A program made the position numbers and the translations under genes. A stretch of 45,584 nucleotides of DNA, from contig JANYKV010000056.1 of assembly GCA_025358055.1 (NCBI GenBank), positions 1 to 45,584 of the forward strand, in the 5' to 3' direction. Source of the DNA: Gemmatimonadota bacterium. GTDB taxonomy: Bacteria; Gemmatimonadota; Gemmatimonadetes; Gemmatimonadales; GWC2-71-9. This document shows positions 18,514 through 27,921 of this stretch, piece after piece. The notes beneath the pieces are model-generated. The model saw nothing but the letters and a program-made list of their open reading frames with translations. It was not told where the DNA came from and made no database searches. How positions within the stretch are numbered: position 1 is the first letter of the stretch; each line of letters begins with the position of its first letter.

Positions 18514-20864
18514 AGCTCGACATCATCATCCCGGTGCACAACGAGGCCGAGCATCTCGCGGCCTCGGTTGAGGCGTTCATCGCCGCGGCGACTCCGCGAC
18601 TCCCCGGAGTGCTCAACGAAATCATCCTGGTCGAGAATGGGTCGAACGACGGGACCTCCGCGGTTTGTGAAGCGTTGGCCGCAAAATATCCCGGAACACT
18701 CCGGGTCCTGACGCTCGGGCGAGGCAGCTACGGTGAGGCCATTCGGTATGGCATGATGGAAAGCCGTGGCTCGCACCTCACCATCCTCGAATGTGATTGT
18801 CTCGACGTGGAGTTCGTGGTGCGATGCGCGGACGCGCTCGGGGCCGGCCGCACCGATTTTGTCCTCGCAGCCAAGCCCCATCCGGACTCTTCGGATCGAC
18901 GGCCTTTCAAGCGACGGGCACTCACGAGGCTGTACAACTGGATCATTCGGACGGCCACGGGATACCCCGGCGCCGACACGCATGGGCTCAAGAGCATTGA
19001 GGCCGGCGTAGCGAAACGTCTGTGCCGGCTCGCCATCACGACGGACGAAGTCTTTCAAACCGAAATCGTCTTGATCGCCTGGCGGCTCGGCCTCCGGATC
19101 AGAGAAGTATGGATTGACATCGCGGAGACCAGACCCACTCCCGTGAACATTCGCCAACGCCTCCCGAAGGTATTGACGACGGTTCGGGAGCTCCGCGCCT
19201 CCCTTCAGCGCCCTGAAGCAAACCCTCCGCGAGCAATGCGGCCTGTGGTGTGGCGGTCGGTCTTTCCCCAGCCGGAGCGGGCCCCGCTCGCCCAATGGGT
19301 GTGGATCTTGGCTGTTGGCGTCGTCGTGTTCGCCCTCGCCATGTACTGGCGCGCCGACCACGGTCGAGACTATGTGACGGACGAAGGGATCTACACTTAC
19401 GTCGGCTGGGCCTGGAGCCAAGGGGATTGGCCCTATCGTGACGCTTGGGACCACAAGGGCCCGGTCACCTATCTTGTGACCATGCTGCGAACCGGCCTGT
19501 TCGGGACCGCGCCGGGGTTCCTGGTAATCCAAGAGATGGTATTGGGTCTGGCGACGGCAGTTTTTGCGGCGGGAACGGCCACATTGCTCTGGGGCGGCTC
19601 GGGTGGGGCTGTAGCCTTGTGCGCCAGCGTTTTGCTTTGGACTCAGCGCTCCCCGGATTTCGGACACATGAGCACAGTCGGCTCCGCGATTGGGCTCTGC
19701 ACTATGGCATCGATCTTCTTTGCGATCGCGGCCAATCGCGCGGGCCGGCTGCGCGGCCTAGCCTGTGGAGCGTTTGGCTTGGCTGCCGGCCTCTCATTCT
19801 GCACGAAGCCGAATGCATTGAACGGGCTCTTTCTCGGCGCGCTAATAGTCCTAGTCCATCAACCAAAGCCGACGGTTCGCACTCTCGGGCGATCCCTCAC
19901 CTGGGCGCTTGCCGGATTTGTCATTCCCCTCGCCGCCTTCGGGATCACCTTCGGACTTGTCGGCGCCTTGCACCCCATGCTGGACGCCGTATTCGGGTTC
20001 AACAAGGTGCGGGGGGCCCTCCTCGTGCAGGACAGTGGTCTCTTGAAACTCAGTGTCCGCTCCGCCAAAGTGCTGTGGTCCATCGGCGCACTTCCAGTGT
20101 ATCTCGGTGCCGTCGCGGTCGGAATGGCCATGCTGCTGCGACGCAGCTGGGTCCGCGATCGGTGGGAGTTGGTTCTCCAGCCGGTGGAGTATGTGATCCC
20201 GATAGGCCTCCTCGCTGAAGGGGTGCTGCTGATTTCCAATGGAGCTTACGTCCACCATGCCTATCCGCTGCTGCCCGTCTTGGCGCTTGGCGCCGCGTGG
20301 ATTTTCACGCTCGCATGGCGCGCCCGGACGAACAATGCGCGGATCTGGGGTGTGGTCGCTCTCGTCCTCATGCTCGGACCACCTCTCGCACGGATCGCTA
20401 GGCTCCCCAAAGGCGATCGATCCACGGCTCCGCCGATGGTGAACGTCGCGAGCCTGCTCGATAGCCTGACAACTCCCGACGAGCGGATCCTGGCCTTCAC
20501 GGACTGGAATTCCCCCGGCATGCTCAGCCTCGCGCATCGTCTCGCCGCGGTCCGCTACGAGTACCCGGTCGGACTCTACACGAAACGATATGCGTCGGAT
20601 GCGAGATGGACCGAGGTCCTCAACACTTTCTCGGGACCTCACCCGGTTCGATTCGTCGTGGTCACGACATCGAACCTGGCACGACCGACCAGCGAGGTGA
20701 CACTTGACCTGCTGCTGGGCCGATTGGATCACCCTCTCATTCTCCCGGCGCTCCGGGACACGACCAGTTTCCCTGCTCGCGAGCGCGTGAAGACCGCTCT
20801 GGCTCAGCACTATCAGCTTTCCTCATGTGTCGCCGATTTATGCCTCTTGCGCCGGATCGAGTAG
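18510..20864 (+). CDS. Fusion protein: GT2 domain plus GT-C membrane glycosyltransferase
   Basis: A 784-residue protein joining two enzymes. Residues 1-235 are a GT2/DPM1-like domain (IIIPVHNEAEH, VENGSNDGTS), where the usual DxD is Glu94-Cys-Asp96. Residues 260-630 contain about ten membrane segments. The first periplasmic loop carries Asp291-Glu292 (YVTDEGIYTY) and AWDHKGP at 312-318, typical of a GT-C branch. A soluble domain of about 130 residues closes the protein. I infer that one chain makes a polyprenyl-P-sugar on the cytoplasmic face and transfers a sugar on the other. ATGA overlap sets the start; no stop or frameshift separates the halves. Confidence 0.85.
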   Translation: MKLDIIIPVHNEAEHLAASVEAFIAAATPRLPGVLNEIILVENGSNDGTSAVCEALAAKYPGTLRVLTLGRGSYGEAIRYGMMESRGSHLTILECDCLDVEFVVRCADALGAGRTDFVLAAKPHPDSSDRRPFKRRALTRLYNWIIRTATGYPGADTHGLKSIEAGVAKRLCRLAITTDEVFQTEIVLIAWRLGLRIREVWIDIAETRPTPVNIRQRLPKVLTTVRELRASLQRPEANPPRAMRPVVWRSVFPQPERAPLAQWVWILAVGVVVFALAMYWRADHGRDYVTDEGIYTYVGWAWSQGDWPYRDAWDHKGPVTYLVTMLRTGLFGTAPGFLVIQEMVLGLATAVFAAGTATLLWGGSGGAVALCASVLLWTQRSPDFGHMSTVGSAIGLCTMASIFFAIAANRAGRLRGLACGAFGLAAGLSFCTKPNALNGLFLGALIVLVHQPKPTVRTLGRSLTWALAGFVIPLAAFGITFGLVGALHPMLDAVFGFNKVRGALLVQDSGLLKLSVRSAKVLWSIGALPVYLGAVAVGMAMLLRRSWVRDRWELVLQPVEYVIPIGLLAEGVLLISNGAYVHHAYPLLPVLALGAAWIFTLAWRARTNNARIWGVVALVLMLGPPLARIARLPKGDRSTAPPMVNVASLLDSLTTPDERILAFTDWNSPGMLSLAHRLAAVRYEYPVGLYTKRYASDARWTEVLNTFSGPHPVRFVVVTTSNLARPTSEVTLDLLLGRLDHPLILPALRDTTSFPARERVKTALAQHYQLSSCVADLCLLRRIE

Positions 20865-22771
20865 CCGACGTCGCACCCCGGGACGCGGCGGCGCGCAACT
20901 TGGCGAACCGCCAAATCGGCATCGCCACACTGGTGGTGGTGGGTTTAGCGGCCGCCCACATCTTTCACGTGTGGGGCTATTCAGGTGGACCGCTGGGGGA
21001 CCATAGTCGCTGGCTGGGGGAGACCGAGCGTATGGCGCGAGGTCAGCAGCCCTACCTCGACTTCGTCTGGACCTTCCCCCCGCTGCCCATTTGGATGTTG
21101 GGGTCCGTGGCGAAGCTGGTGGGTCCGGAGGCAAGGTACGTCTGGGCCTTCGCCAGCGGGCTCACGCTGCTGTTGTTTGTGGTCTACGTGCAGCTATTGC
21201 GTGCGTTGCTCGATCGGAGCACCATCCTTCCCACCGCGGTCGCGACATTTTTTCTCGCGACCGGTGCCGCATGCTTCAGCTCGGTCCCGCTTCCGCTGGG
21301 GATGTACACCCCCGGCGCACTCATCGGTCCGCTTTTCCTCCTACTCGCGTTGGCGATCGGACTCCATAACTGGGAGACCCCCCGGCTCTGGTCCACTAGC
21401 GCAGTTGGGCTCCTGGCTGGAGCCTGCATCATAGCCAAGCAGGACGTCTGGGCGCCTGCCATGTTCCTCGTCGCAGTCGCCGCGTCGGTCCTCATCCGAT
21501 CCCCGAACGCGTCAACCCGGCGCTCCGTTTTCGTGCTGTTCCTTGCGTTCCTACTCCCGATCGGAGTGGCACTCGGCACGATCCTTCCCGTCGGCGGATT
21601 CGCCAACTTGGGCCAGGTTCTGCTGGGCTACGGGCTGGCCACCGAACTGTGGGCCCGGAGCTATCCCTCCTGGGAACGGCTCACGGTGGAAGTCATTGCC
21701 TCCAGCTTCATTCTCGCCCTCGTCGGTGGGTTGACCGCGGAGGCTCGGCGCCCCGCGTGGCGGCGGTTCGGGTGGATGGCGCTAGGATGCGGAGCCATTG
21801 CGACAATAGGATTCCTGGTGATGTCCGTTCGAACGACCGTGCAGGTGACGGCGCATGGGCTTCCCCCCAGTCCGACGACATCGGAACAGTTTCTCCTCAG
21901 CTACGTCACTCGCTTCCATAACTCGCCGCTCCGTGCGTCGACTTCTTGGCTTCTTTACGAGATCCAGCTCCACGTGCTCCCCATCCTGCTGCCGTTGTTT
22001 GTCCTTGGTCTCGTCCTGGCGCAGTGGCGCCGACTCGAGTCCGGCCGAACGCGCAACATGGTCCTTTTTCTGTTGCTCCTCTGCCTCGCCGCACGGGCCC
22101 GACGACTCTTCGAACACGTCGATTGGTACCAGGTCCTGCTCGAAGTCCCCACTTACGTGTTGGCATTGCAGCTCCTCGCGGGCAGAGATGCCCCTATCCG
22201 TGGCATTCACCGATTGCTCAAGCTCTTTGCGCTCATTGGCCTCGCGATTTACTGGTACTTCGTGCCAGGCCATTTCACCCGTCATGGCGCCCTTGATCGC
22301 GCGAACACAGCTCGGGGGCAGCCTCGGTGGCCGAGGGCGGACGCGGCCCAGTTCGCCCAAATCGCCGCGGCCATGGATCGGCGTGACCCCGATCACCACC
22401 GCCCGCTTTTGGCCTACCCCCGATCCGAAGGGTTCAACTACTGGCTGAGCCGTCCCAACCCCACTCGCTACACGAATGGCTTCCACATTTCGGATCGATC
22501 GCCGAGCCAAATTCTGGCCGATCTGCGCGCTCAACGCGACAGTCTCTTTCTGCTCGATGTCCCTCGGCTTGGCGACCTTGATATGCAGCCTAAGGTCGGA
22601 CTCGAGATCGCCCACTGGGAGCCGAGACCCGTGCCGTCCTTTTTCAGTCGGATAGACCGCCCATTGTTCGAGGAATTCCTCCGGCAATGCGGTCTGATCG
22701 ACACCTTTGAGCGACCGCCGGGCCGCACGGCATACCTCTATGACTGCTCCCATCCCGCGGGCCAACCGTAG
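20825..22771 (+). CDS. GT-C-like polytopic membrane protein, probable glycosyltransferase
   Basis: A 648-residue (or 643) protein with about ten hydrophobic segments and a C-terminal soluble region of about 170 residues. GDHSRWLGETERMARGQQPY followed by LDFVWTFPPLPIW is the pattern seen in the first periplasmic loop of GT-C proteins in this kind of locus, with an Asp as candidate catalytic residue. ATG 20825 overlaps the preceding gene by 40 bases; ATG 20840 is equally possible and neither has a good ribosome site. It is the last gene of the first transcription unit; the next 159 bases are non-coding. The transferase role is inferred from topology and context. Confidence 0.75.
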   Translation: MCRRFMPLAPDRVADVAPRDAAARNLANRQIGIATLVVVGLAAAHIFHVWGYSGGPLGDHSRWLGETERMARGQQPYLDFVWTFPPLPIWMLGSVAKLVGPEARYVWAFASGLTLLLFVVYVQLLRALLDRSTILPTAVATFFLATGAACFSSVPLPLGMYTPGALIGPLFLLLALAIGLHNWETPRLWSTSAVGLLAGACIIAKQDVWAPAMFLVAVAASVLIRSPNASTRRSVFVLFLAFLLPIGVALGTILPVGGFANLGQVLLGYGLATELWARSYPSWERLTVEVIASSFILALVGGLTAEARRPAWRRFGWMALGCGAIATIGFLVMSVRTTVQVTAHGLPPSPTTSEQFLLSYVTRFHNSPLRASTSWLLYEIQLHVLPILLPLFVLGLVLAQWRRLESGRTRNMVLFLLLLCLAARARRLFEHVDWYQVLLEVPTYVLALQLLAGRDAPIRGIHRLLKLFALIGLAIYWYFVPGHFTRHGALDRANTARGQPRWPRADAAQFAQIAAAMDRRDPDHHRPLLAYPRSEGFNYWLSRPNPTRYTNGFHISDRSPSQILADLRAQRDSLFLLDVPRLGDLDMQPKVGLEIAHWEPRPVPSFFSRIDRPLFEEFLRQCGLIDTFERPPGRTAYLYDCSHPAGQP

Positions 22772-22930
22772 GCAGGTGCCGAACGATTGCCTACCACAGC
22801 CCGTCAAGACCAATACTGTTGCGTAAACGCAACACTTCTCGCATTTTTCAGTACCTGCCAAGACTCTCGAGTGGAATGCGCCTTGCACTAACTCGCGGTC
22901 TCTCTTGAAGATCGCGATCGGAGTCCCGGG
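22772..22930 (+). other. Intergenic spacer with a small hairpin
   Basis: One of two real gaps in the + half. It contains a perfect 7-bp inverted repeat (TGTTGCG, loop TAAA, CGCAACA) at 22817-22834. The run of T residues (TTTTT at about 22843-22847) comes nine bases after the stem, so it is a poor intrinsic terminator; an operator or attenuator is equally possible. I found no good promoter hexamers. GGAG at 22920-22923 is a ribosome site seven bases before the next ATG. Confidence 0.45.
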
Positions 22931-24598
22931 ATGCGGAAGTGGGTCCTTTCAGCCATATGCGCGCTTGGCCTGATCGCCTTGGCCCTGCCGGTGCACTGGG
23001 CTGCCGACTGGATTGTTGGCCCGGTGCATCACGCGACGGCCCAGGTGATCCGTGGCGTCTGGATCCTCAAGGGGCTGTTGCTCATGCATTGCGGCGTTGC
23101 GCTGTGGATCATGCGACACGGAGGTGGGCCCTCACCGGTCCGACCCGATGAGGGGGCCCTTTCGGCGCACTCTCGAATTGCTGTATGGGAGATCGCGAGC
23201 CTCGCCGGACTCCTCCTCGTTGGCGCGGCGGTCAGGATGCACGACTTGGGCGATGGGCTCTGGTTCGATGAGATTCAGACCCTGGTCGACTATGTGCGAC
23301 TTCCAATCGGAACGCTCGTGACCACGTACGACAGCCAGAACCAGCACATGTTCTACTCCCTCTTGGCGCGAGGGTCGTTCGCGTTGTTCGGGGAAAGTGC
23401 CCGGGCTTTGCGCCTTCCGTCAGCCGCACTGGGGATCGCAAGCCTGGCCGCCCTTTGGTGGTTCGGCCGCCTGGTCCTCGGCGCCCGGGAAGCGCTCCTC
23501 GCGACCGGACTACTGACCTTCTCGTATCATCATGTCTGGTTCTCCCAAAACGCGCGAGGGTATACCGGCCTCCTGCTTTGGACATTGATGTCATCCGCGC
23601 TTTTCCTCTGTCTCTTGGACCGCAGGTACCGCGCGCCCTGGGGCTATGTGGTGGGATACGCCCTGGCCAGCGCCTTCGCGGCGTATACCCATATCACCGC
23701 GCTCTTCGTCGTCGCCGCCCACGGCAGTGTGTGGCTGCTCTGGGTGTGGCGCGCGCGCCGAGGCAATCGAAACGCGCCGTCGATCTGGTATCCGGCCGCG
23801 GCGTTGGCGCTCGCAATCACGCTCACGTTGTTGTTGTATTCCCTTGTGTTGCCCCAAATTCCTGGCCCGATTCTCCACCCGGCCTCGACCGGAACAGTCA
23901 CCACATGGAAAAACCCGGCCTGGTTCGTCGCGGAATCGCTGCGTGGCCTCAACCAAGGCGTGCCGGGCGGACTGGTCGCAGCCTTTGGTGGAGCCCTCAT
24001 CGGCCTGGCCGGCGTCTGGAGCATCTGGCGCCGTTCGCCGGTGGCCGTTGGAGTCATGGTGTTCCCCGTTCTAGTGAGTGCGCTCGGATTGATCGTGCTC
24101 CACCACAATCTCTGGCCCAGATTCTTCTTCTTTGCTTCTGGATTCGCGATCCTCATCGTGATCCGTGGGGGCTTCGCCTTGGCCCACTTGCTCCCGGGCC
24201 ACTTGGGTGTCGCGCTCGCGACCGTTGGATGGGTCGGGATAATCGCCGCGAGCGCCAGCACGATCCCCCGCGCCTACGCGCCAAAGCAGGATTTCGAGAG
24301 TGCGGCAATGTTCGTGGACGGGGCCCACCGGCCGGAGGATGCGGTGGTGACGGTGGATCTCACCCGCTATCCGTATTCGCAGTACTACAGGCGTCCGTGG
24401 TCCGAGGTGACCGACGTGGCCGGCCTCGAGGCTATCGAGCACAGCCACGCCCGCACCTGGATACTGTACACTTTTCCGACCCGGCTCGCGGAAGTCGCAC
24501 CCGACCTCTGGGCCCATGTACAGCAACGTTATCGTCAAGCCGCCAACTTCCGAGGGACCGTAGGCGGCGGAGACATCACCGTGATGAGTACTCAATGA
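22931..24598 (+). CDS. GT-C membrane glycosyltransferase (ArnT/PMT-like)
   Basis: A 555-residue protein with about 12 hydrophobic segments. The first periplasmic loop has WFDEIQTLVDY with the paired Asp-Glu that in PMT/ArnT enzymes contacts metal and acceptor, and the third has WFSQNARGYTGLLLW, an Arg-x-Tyr stretch conserved in the same family. These features make it one of the clearest GT-C enzymes here. It should use a polyprenyl-P-sugar donor in the periplasm. GGAG seven bases before ATG 22931 supports the start. It begins the second transcription unit and overlaps the following GT2 gene, a likely donor synthase, by ATGA. Confidence 0.85.
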   Translation: MRKWVLSAICALGLIALALPVHWAADWIVGPVHHATAQVIRGVWILKGLLLMHCGVALWIMRHGGGPSPVRPDEGALSAHSRIAVWEIASLAGLLLVGAAVRMHDLGDGLWFDEIQTLVDYVRLPIGTLVTTYDSQNQHMFYSLLARGSFALFGESARALRLPSAALGIASLAALWWFGRLVLGAREALLATGLLTFSYHHVWFSQNARGYTGLLLWTLMSSALFLCLLDRRYRAPWGYVVGYALASAFAAYTHITALFVVAAHGSVWLLWVWRARRGNRNAPSIWYPAAALALAITLTLLLYSLVLPQIPGPILHPASTGTVTTWKNPAWFVAESLRGLNQGVPGGLVAAFGGALIGLAGVWSIWRRSPVAVGVMVFPVLVSALGLIVLHHNLWPRFFFFASGFAILIVIRGGFALAHLLPGHLGVALATVGWVGIIAASASTIPRAYAPKQDFESAAMFVDGAHRPEDAVVTVDLTRYPYSQYYRRPWSEVTDVAGLEAIEHSHARTWILYTFPTRLAEVAPDLWAHVQQRYRQAANFRGTVGGGDITVMSTQ

Positions 24599-25512
24599 AC
24601 CCGTTACCTCCCTCCGGCAACATCGAGGACGTCCTCGAAGACGGCGAGCGCGCGCTCGCTCACGAGGTATCCATCGTCATCCCGGCATTCAATGAAGCAG
24701 CCCACGTTGCCGACCAGATTCGGAGCGTCGATGCTGTCATGCGAGCATCGGGATGGACCTACGAGATCCTCGTCGTGGACGACGGCTCCTCCGACGGGAC
24801 CGCCGACGCCGCGGCCTCGGCTGGCATCCGGGTTCTCCGGCGGCGGAAGAATCGGGGATACGGGGCTGCCCTCAAGCTCGGCATTCGTTCGGCACAGTAC
24901 GGTTGGATTCTGATCACCGATGCGGACGGGACGTATCCGACGGAGTCAATCCCCGCGTTGCTCGCGAAAGGTGACGTGAATGCGATGGTCGTCGGGGCCC
25001 GCACGGGCGAGACGGTGCAGGTCCCGTTGGTCCGGCGGCCGGCAAAATGGTTCCTCCGGGTCCTCGCGAGTTATCTGGCGGGCCAGCGTCTCCCCGACAT
25101 CAACTCAGGATTGCGGCTGATGCGGAAAGACCTGGTTCGACGCTACGAGCATTTGCTGCCCGATGGATTCTCTTTCACGACCACCATCACCCTCGCCGCG
25201 GCCTGCAACGCTCATTCGGTGGAGTACGTGGCCATCAACTATCTTGCGCGACTCGGACAGTCGAAAATCCGGCCCCGCCACGCATACGACTTCACCCTTC
25301 TGATTCTCCGCACCATTGTTTTCTTTAACCCGCTCAAGGTCTTCATTCCGCTCGGGGCGATCATGGCCGTGGCGGGTATTGGGAAACTGGTGTACGACGT
25401 CACGGTTCGGCATCTCACGGAAAGCGCGATCCTCGCGATTGTCGGCCCGCTGATCATCTGGTCGGTTGGGCTGCTTGCCGACCAGAACTCGCGCCTGGGG
25501 ATGCGCCGGTGA
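24595..25512 (+). CDS. Glycosyltransferase family 2 with two C-terminal membrane segments (GtrB/AglJ-like)
   Basis: A 305-residue protein. SIVIPAFNEAAH and VVDDGSSDGT form the nucleotide-binding site; Asp109-Ala-Asp111 is the DxD. SGLRLMRKD is typical of polyprenyl-phosphate glucose/mannose synthases. Two hydrophobic segments at roughly 240-265 and 275-297 resemble the membrane hairpin of GtrB. It probably makes a polyprenyl-P-hexose used by the adjacent GT-C enzymes. Start is an ATGA overlap with the GT-C gene; its stop lies in a GTGA overlap with the flippase-like gene. A synthase, flippase and GT-C arrangement is thus contiguous. Confidence 0.9.
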   Translation: MNPLPPSGNIEDVLEDGERALAHEVSIVIPAFNEAAHVADQIRSVDAVMRASGWTYEILVVDDGSSDGTADAAASAGIRVLRRRKNRGYGAALKLGIRSAQYGWILITDADGTYPTESIPALLAKGDVNAMVVGARTGETVQVPLVRRPAKWFLRVLASYLAGQRLPDINSGLRLMRKDLVRRYEHLLPDGFSFTTTITLAAACNAHSVEYVAINYLARLGQSKIRPRHAYDFTLLILRTIVFFNPLKVFIPLGAIMAVAGIGKLVYDVTVRHLTESAILAIVGPLIIWSVGLLADQNSRLGMRR

Positions 25513-26471
25513 AGCCTTGGGTCAAAGTAGCAGTCAGCATCGGATTGCTCGCACTGCTCTTTGTGCTGCTCCCCTGGCAACAGGTCCGGGGCGCGGTTAT
25601 GCGCCTTCCAGCCCCCGTCTGGACGGGCGTCTTAGCGGGCTTCGTCGTCGGCCACGGTTTCGGGGTCGTTAAATGGCGGCTGTTTGTGAACGCCGGGCGC
25701 GCGCGCCTCGCGGCGGTTGACGCGGCCCTCTGCTACTCAGCCGGCCTGTTTGCCAACCTCTGTTTGCCGAGCATAGTCGGCGGAGACCTGCTCCGGCTCG
25801 GGTTGGCGGGGAAGTTCACCCGACGCCCTGAAGCGGCGCTCTGGGGCGGAGTGATGGATCGAGTCACCGACATCACAGCCCTGGCTCTTCTCGTCACTGC
25901 GGGCGGGCTCACCGCTCGGAACTCACTCCCCGGATGGGGCGCACGCGTCCTCAGCGTATCGCTGGTGGTGGGAGTGGGGATGCTCGTTGCGTTCCTGCCC
26001 ATGATCCTTCGGCGACCCATCGCGTCGTGGCCGCGCCGTCTGCGACGCCCGGTTGGAAGAAGCCTCGTGGCGCTTCGCAGGCTCCGCCGGGACCCGTCCA
26101 CCGCGCTTTGGGGCCTGCTTCTCTCCCTCGCCATTCAGAGCTGTTTCGTCCTCCTTAACGCCTGGTTGGGCCGCTCGATCGGCATCACGGTGAGTCTGGG
26201 AGTCTGGTTTCTCGTCTGGCCGCTCGCCAAGGTGGCGAGCCTCATGCCGATTAGTCTCGGCGGACTCGCGGTACGCGAAGCCAGCCTCGCTGCGTTGCTG
26301 CTCCCGTTTGGCGTCCCGGCCGCGGTCGGGGTCGTGTGCTCTCTGCTGTGGCAGACGGTACTGATCGCGGGTGGCTTGATCGGCGGCGGGGTCTGGTTCG
26401 TCCTGGGTCGGCGGCGGCAACGGGCGCGCGCCTCTTCGGGAGTAACCGCGACGCCGGTGACGCATGGCTGA
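25509..26471 (+). CDS. Flippase-like integral membrane protein (UPF0104 / LPG-synthase TM family), copy 2
   Basis: A 320-residue protein with about eight membrane segments. FANLCLPSIVGGDLLRLGLA is the family signature, and MPISLGGLAVREASLAALL the C-terminal block. It is a clear paralogue of the protein at 13903 but divergent in sequence. The GTG start overlaps the previous stop as GTGA. Its place directly after a GtrB-like synthase and near two GT-C genes suggests that it moves the polyprenyl-P-sugar across the membrane. That role is inferred; biochemical proof for the family is limited. Confidence 0.83.
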   Translation: MKPWVKVAVSIGLLALLFVLLPWQQVRGAVMRLPAPVWTGVLAGFVVGHGFGVVKWRLFVNAGRARLAAVDAALCYSAGLFANLCLPSIVGGDLLRLGLAGKFTRRPEAALWGGVMDRVTDITALALLVTAGGLTARNSLPGWGARVLSVSLVVGVGMLVAFLPMILRRPIASWPRRLRRPVGRSLVALRRLRRDPSTALWGLLLSLAIQSCFVLLNAWLGRSIGITVSLGVWFLVWPLAKVASLMPISLGGLAVREASLAALLLPFGVPAAVGVVCSLLWQTVLIAGGLIGGGVWFVLGRRRQRARASSGVTATPVTHG

Positions 26472-27888
26472 ACCACACGTCGTCATCCTCGGTGCCGGAC
26501 CGGCCGGCGTGGGCGCCGCGTTCCAGCTCCGCCGACTCGATCGTGCCCGAGTGACGGTCATCGAACAGGGCCAGGTGCCGGGGGGAAACGCCGGCAGCTT
26601 CGAAGTGCATGGCCAGCGGTTGGACTATGGAAGCCACCGACTCCATCCCGCCTGCGATCCGGCCCTGCTGGCCGATATCCGCACGCTCCTTGGCGACGAC
26701 TTGCTCGATCGGCCCCGACATGGACGGATTCACCTTCGGGGCAGATGGATTCACTTCCCGCTCAAGCCGGCGGATCTTTTCCTTCGGTTGGACCGCGGAT
26801 TTGCGGTCGGCACTATCCGCGACATGGTGGCCAAAGCGATCGGCCGCCGACGGGAGGACGGGGAGAGTTTCGCTTCGGTCCTGCTCGCCAATCTCGGGCC
26901 CACTATCTGTCATGAGTTCTATTTCCCCTACGGTCGAAAGATCTGGGGCGAAGCTCCGGAACGGCTCTCGGCGATTCAGGCTCGACGGCGGGTCTCGGCG
27001 GGCTCCTTTGGAAAGCTGCTCCGCAAAGTGTTGAACCAGGTACCCGGGTTCAAACCACCCGGCGTGGGGCGCTTTTTCTATCCCCGTCAAGGGTTCGGCC
27101 AGATCAGTGAAGCATTTGCCCACGCCGCTCTGGAGCGCGGGGCCCAGTTCCGCATGGGGTGGCGCATGGCGCAGCTTCATCCGCCGTTGCACAACGAGGA
27201 CCCGTGGCGGGTGGTCGTGGAGCGAGAGGGACAGCGCGACGAACTCCTCGCCGACGAAGTCTGGTCAACTCTGCCGATCAGCATCCTCGCCCGAGCCGTA
27301 TCTACCGGCGTGCCGCCGGCCGTCACAGAGGCGGCAGCGAAGATCCAGTATCGATCGATGCTCCTCGTGTATCTCGAACTCGACGTTGACCAATTCACCG
27401 AGTTCGATGCCCACTATTTCCCCGGGGCGGACATTCACATCACGCGCCTCTCCGAGCCGAAAAACTACGCGGCGAGGACGGAACCCCGGGGGAGCACTAC
27501 GCTCTGTGCCGAGCTGCCTTGCTCTCCATCAGACCCGTGGTGGAAGATGAGCGACCGGGAATTGGGACAATTGGTGGCGGACGACCTCGCGCAAGCTGGG
27601 ATTCCCTTGCCGCGCGCCCCGGTCATGGTGCACACCAAGCGGCTCCCGCATGCGTACCCGATCTATCACCAAGGCTATGAGGTTCCCTTTGGGACCCTCG
27701 ATGCCTGGGCGGACTCCATGCCTCGACTCCTGACCTTCGGGCGACAAGGCCTGTTCGCCCATGACAACACCCACCATGCCCTCGCCATGGCATACGGTGC
27801 GGTCGACTGCCTGGGGCCCAATGGGTTTGATCGAGGCAAATGGTTGGAATACCGGACCGTCTTCGCGACGCACGTCGTCGAGGACTAA
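26464..27888 (+). CDS. FAD-dependent oxidoreductase, UGM/protoporphyrinogen oxidase-like (copy 2)
   Basis: A 474-residue flavoprotein. VILGAGPAGVGAAF is the FAD loop, followed by VIEQGQVPGGNAG. FYFPYGRKIWGEAPERLS resembles the substrate-lid region of UDP-galactopyranose mutases (F-x-x-Y-x-x-K-x-W-G), and FFYPRQGFGQISEA the second FAD contact. GRQGLFAHDNTHHAL at the C-terminus binds the flavin. Members occur widely in exopolysaccharide loci with no proven substrate. The 8-base overlap with the flippase-like gene and the Gfo/Idh/MocA oxidoreductase that follows suggest a sugar-modifying redox pair. Confidence 0.83.
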   Translation: MAEPHVVILGAGPAGVGAAFQLRRLDRARVTVIEQGQVPGGNAGSFEVHGQRLDYGSHRLHPACDPALLADIRTLLGDDLLDRPRHGRIHLRGRWIHFPLKPADLFLRLDRGFAVGTIRDMVAKAIGRRREDGESFASVLLANLGPTICHEFYFPYGRKIWGEAPERLSAIQARRRVSAGSFGKLLRKVLNQVPGFKPPGVGRFFYPRQGFGQISEAFAHAALERGAQFRMGWRMAQLHPPLHNEDPWRVVVEREGQRDELLADEVWSTLPISILARAVSTGVPPAVTEAAAKIQYRSMLLVYLELDVDQFTEFDAHYFPGADIHITRLSEPKNYAARTEPRGSTTLCAELPCSPSDPWWKMSDRELGQLVADDLAQAGIPLPRAPVMVHTKRLPHAYPIYHQGYEVPFGTLDAWADSMPRLLTFGRQGLFAHDNTHHALAMAYGAVDCLGPNGFDRGKWLEYRTVFATHVVED

Positions 27889-27907
27889 AACGATGAGTTG
27901 CGACTCG

Positions 27908-27913
27908 AAAGGA
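27908..27913 (+). promoter_or_regulatory. Ribosome binding site selecting the TTG start at 27922
   Basis: AAAGGA eight bases before TTG 27922. It favours this start over the in-frame TTG at 27898, which has no well-spaced purine-rich site. Confidence 0.55.
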
Positions 27914-27921
27914 CTGACGTC

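Noticed and set aside
23455..24594. Upstream extension of the GT2 at 24595 in the same frame
   Set aside because: The extension overlaps the whole of a convincing GT-C gene and reads as a Pro/Arg-rich shadow; the ATGA start at 24595 fits the operon.
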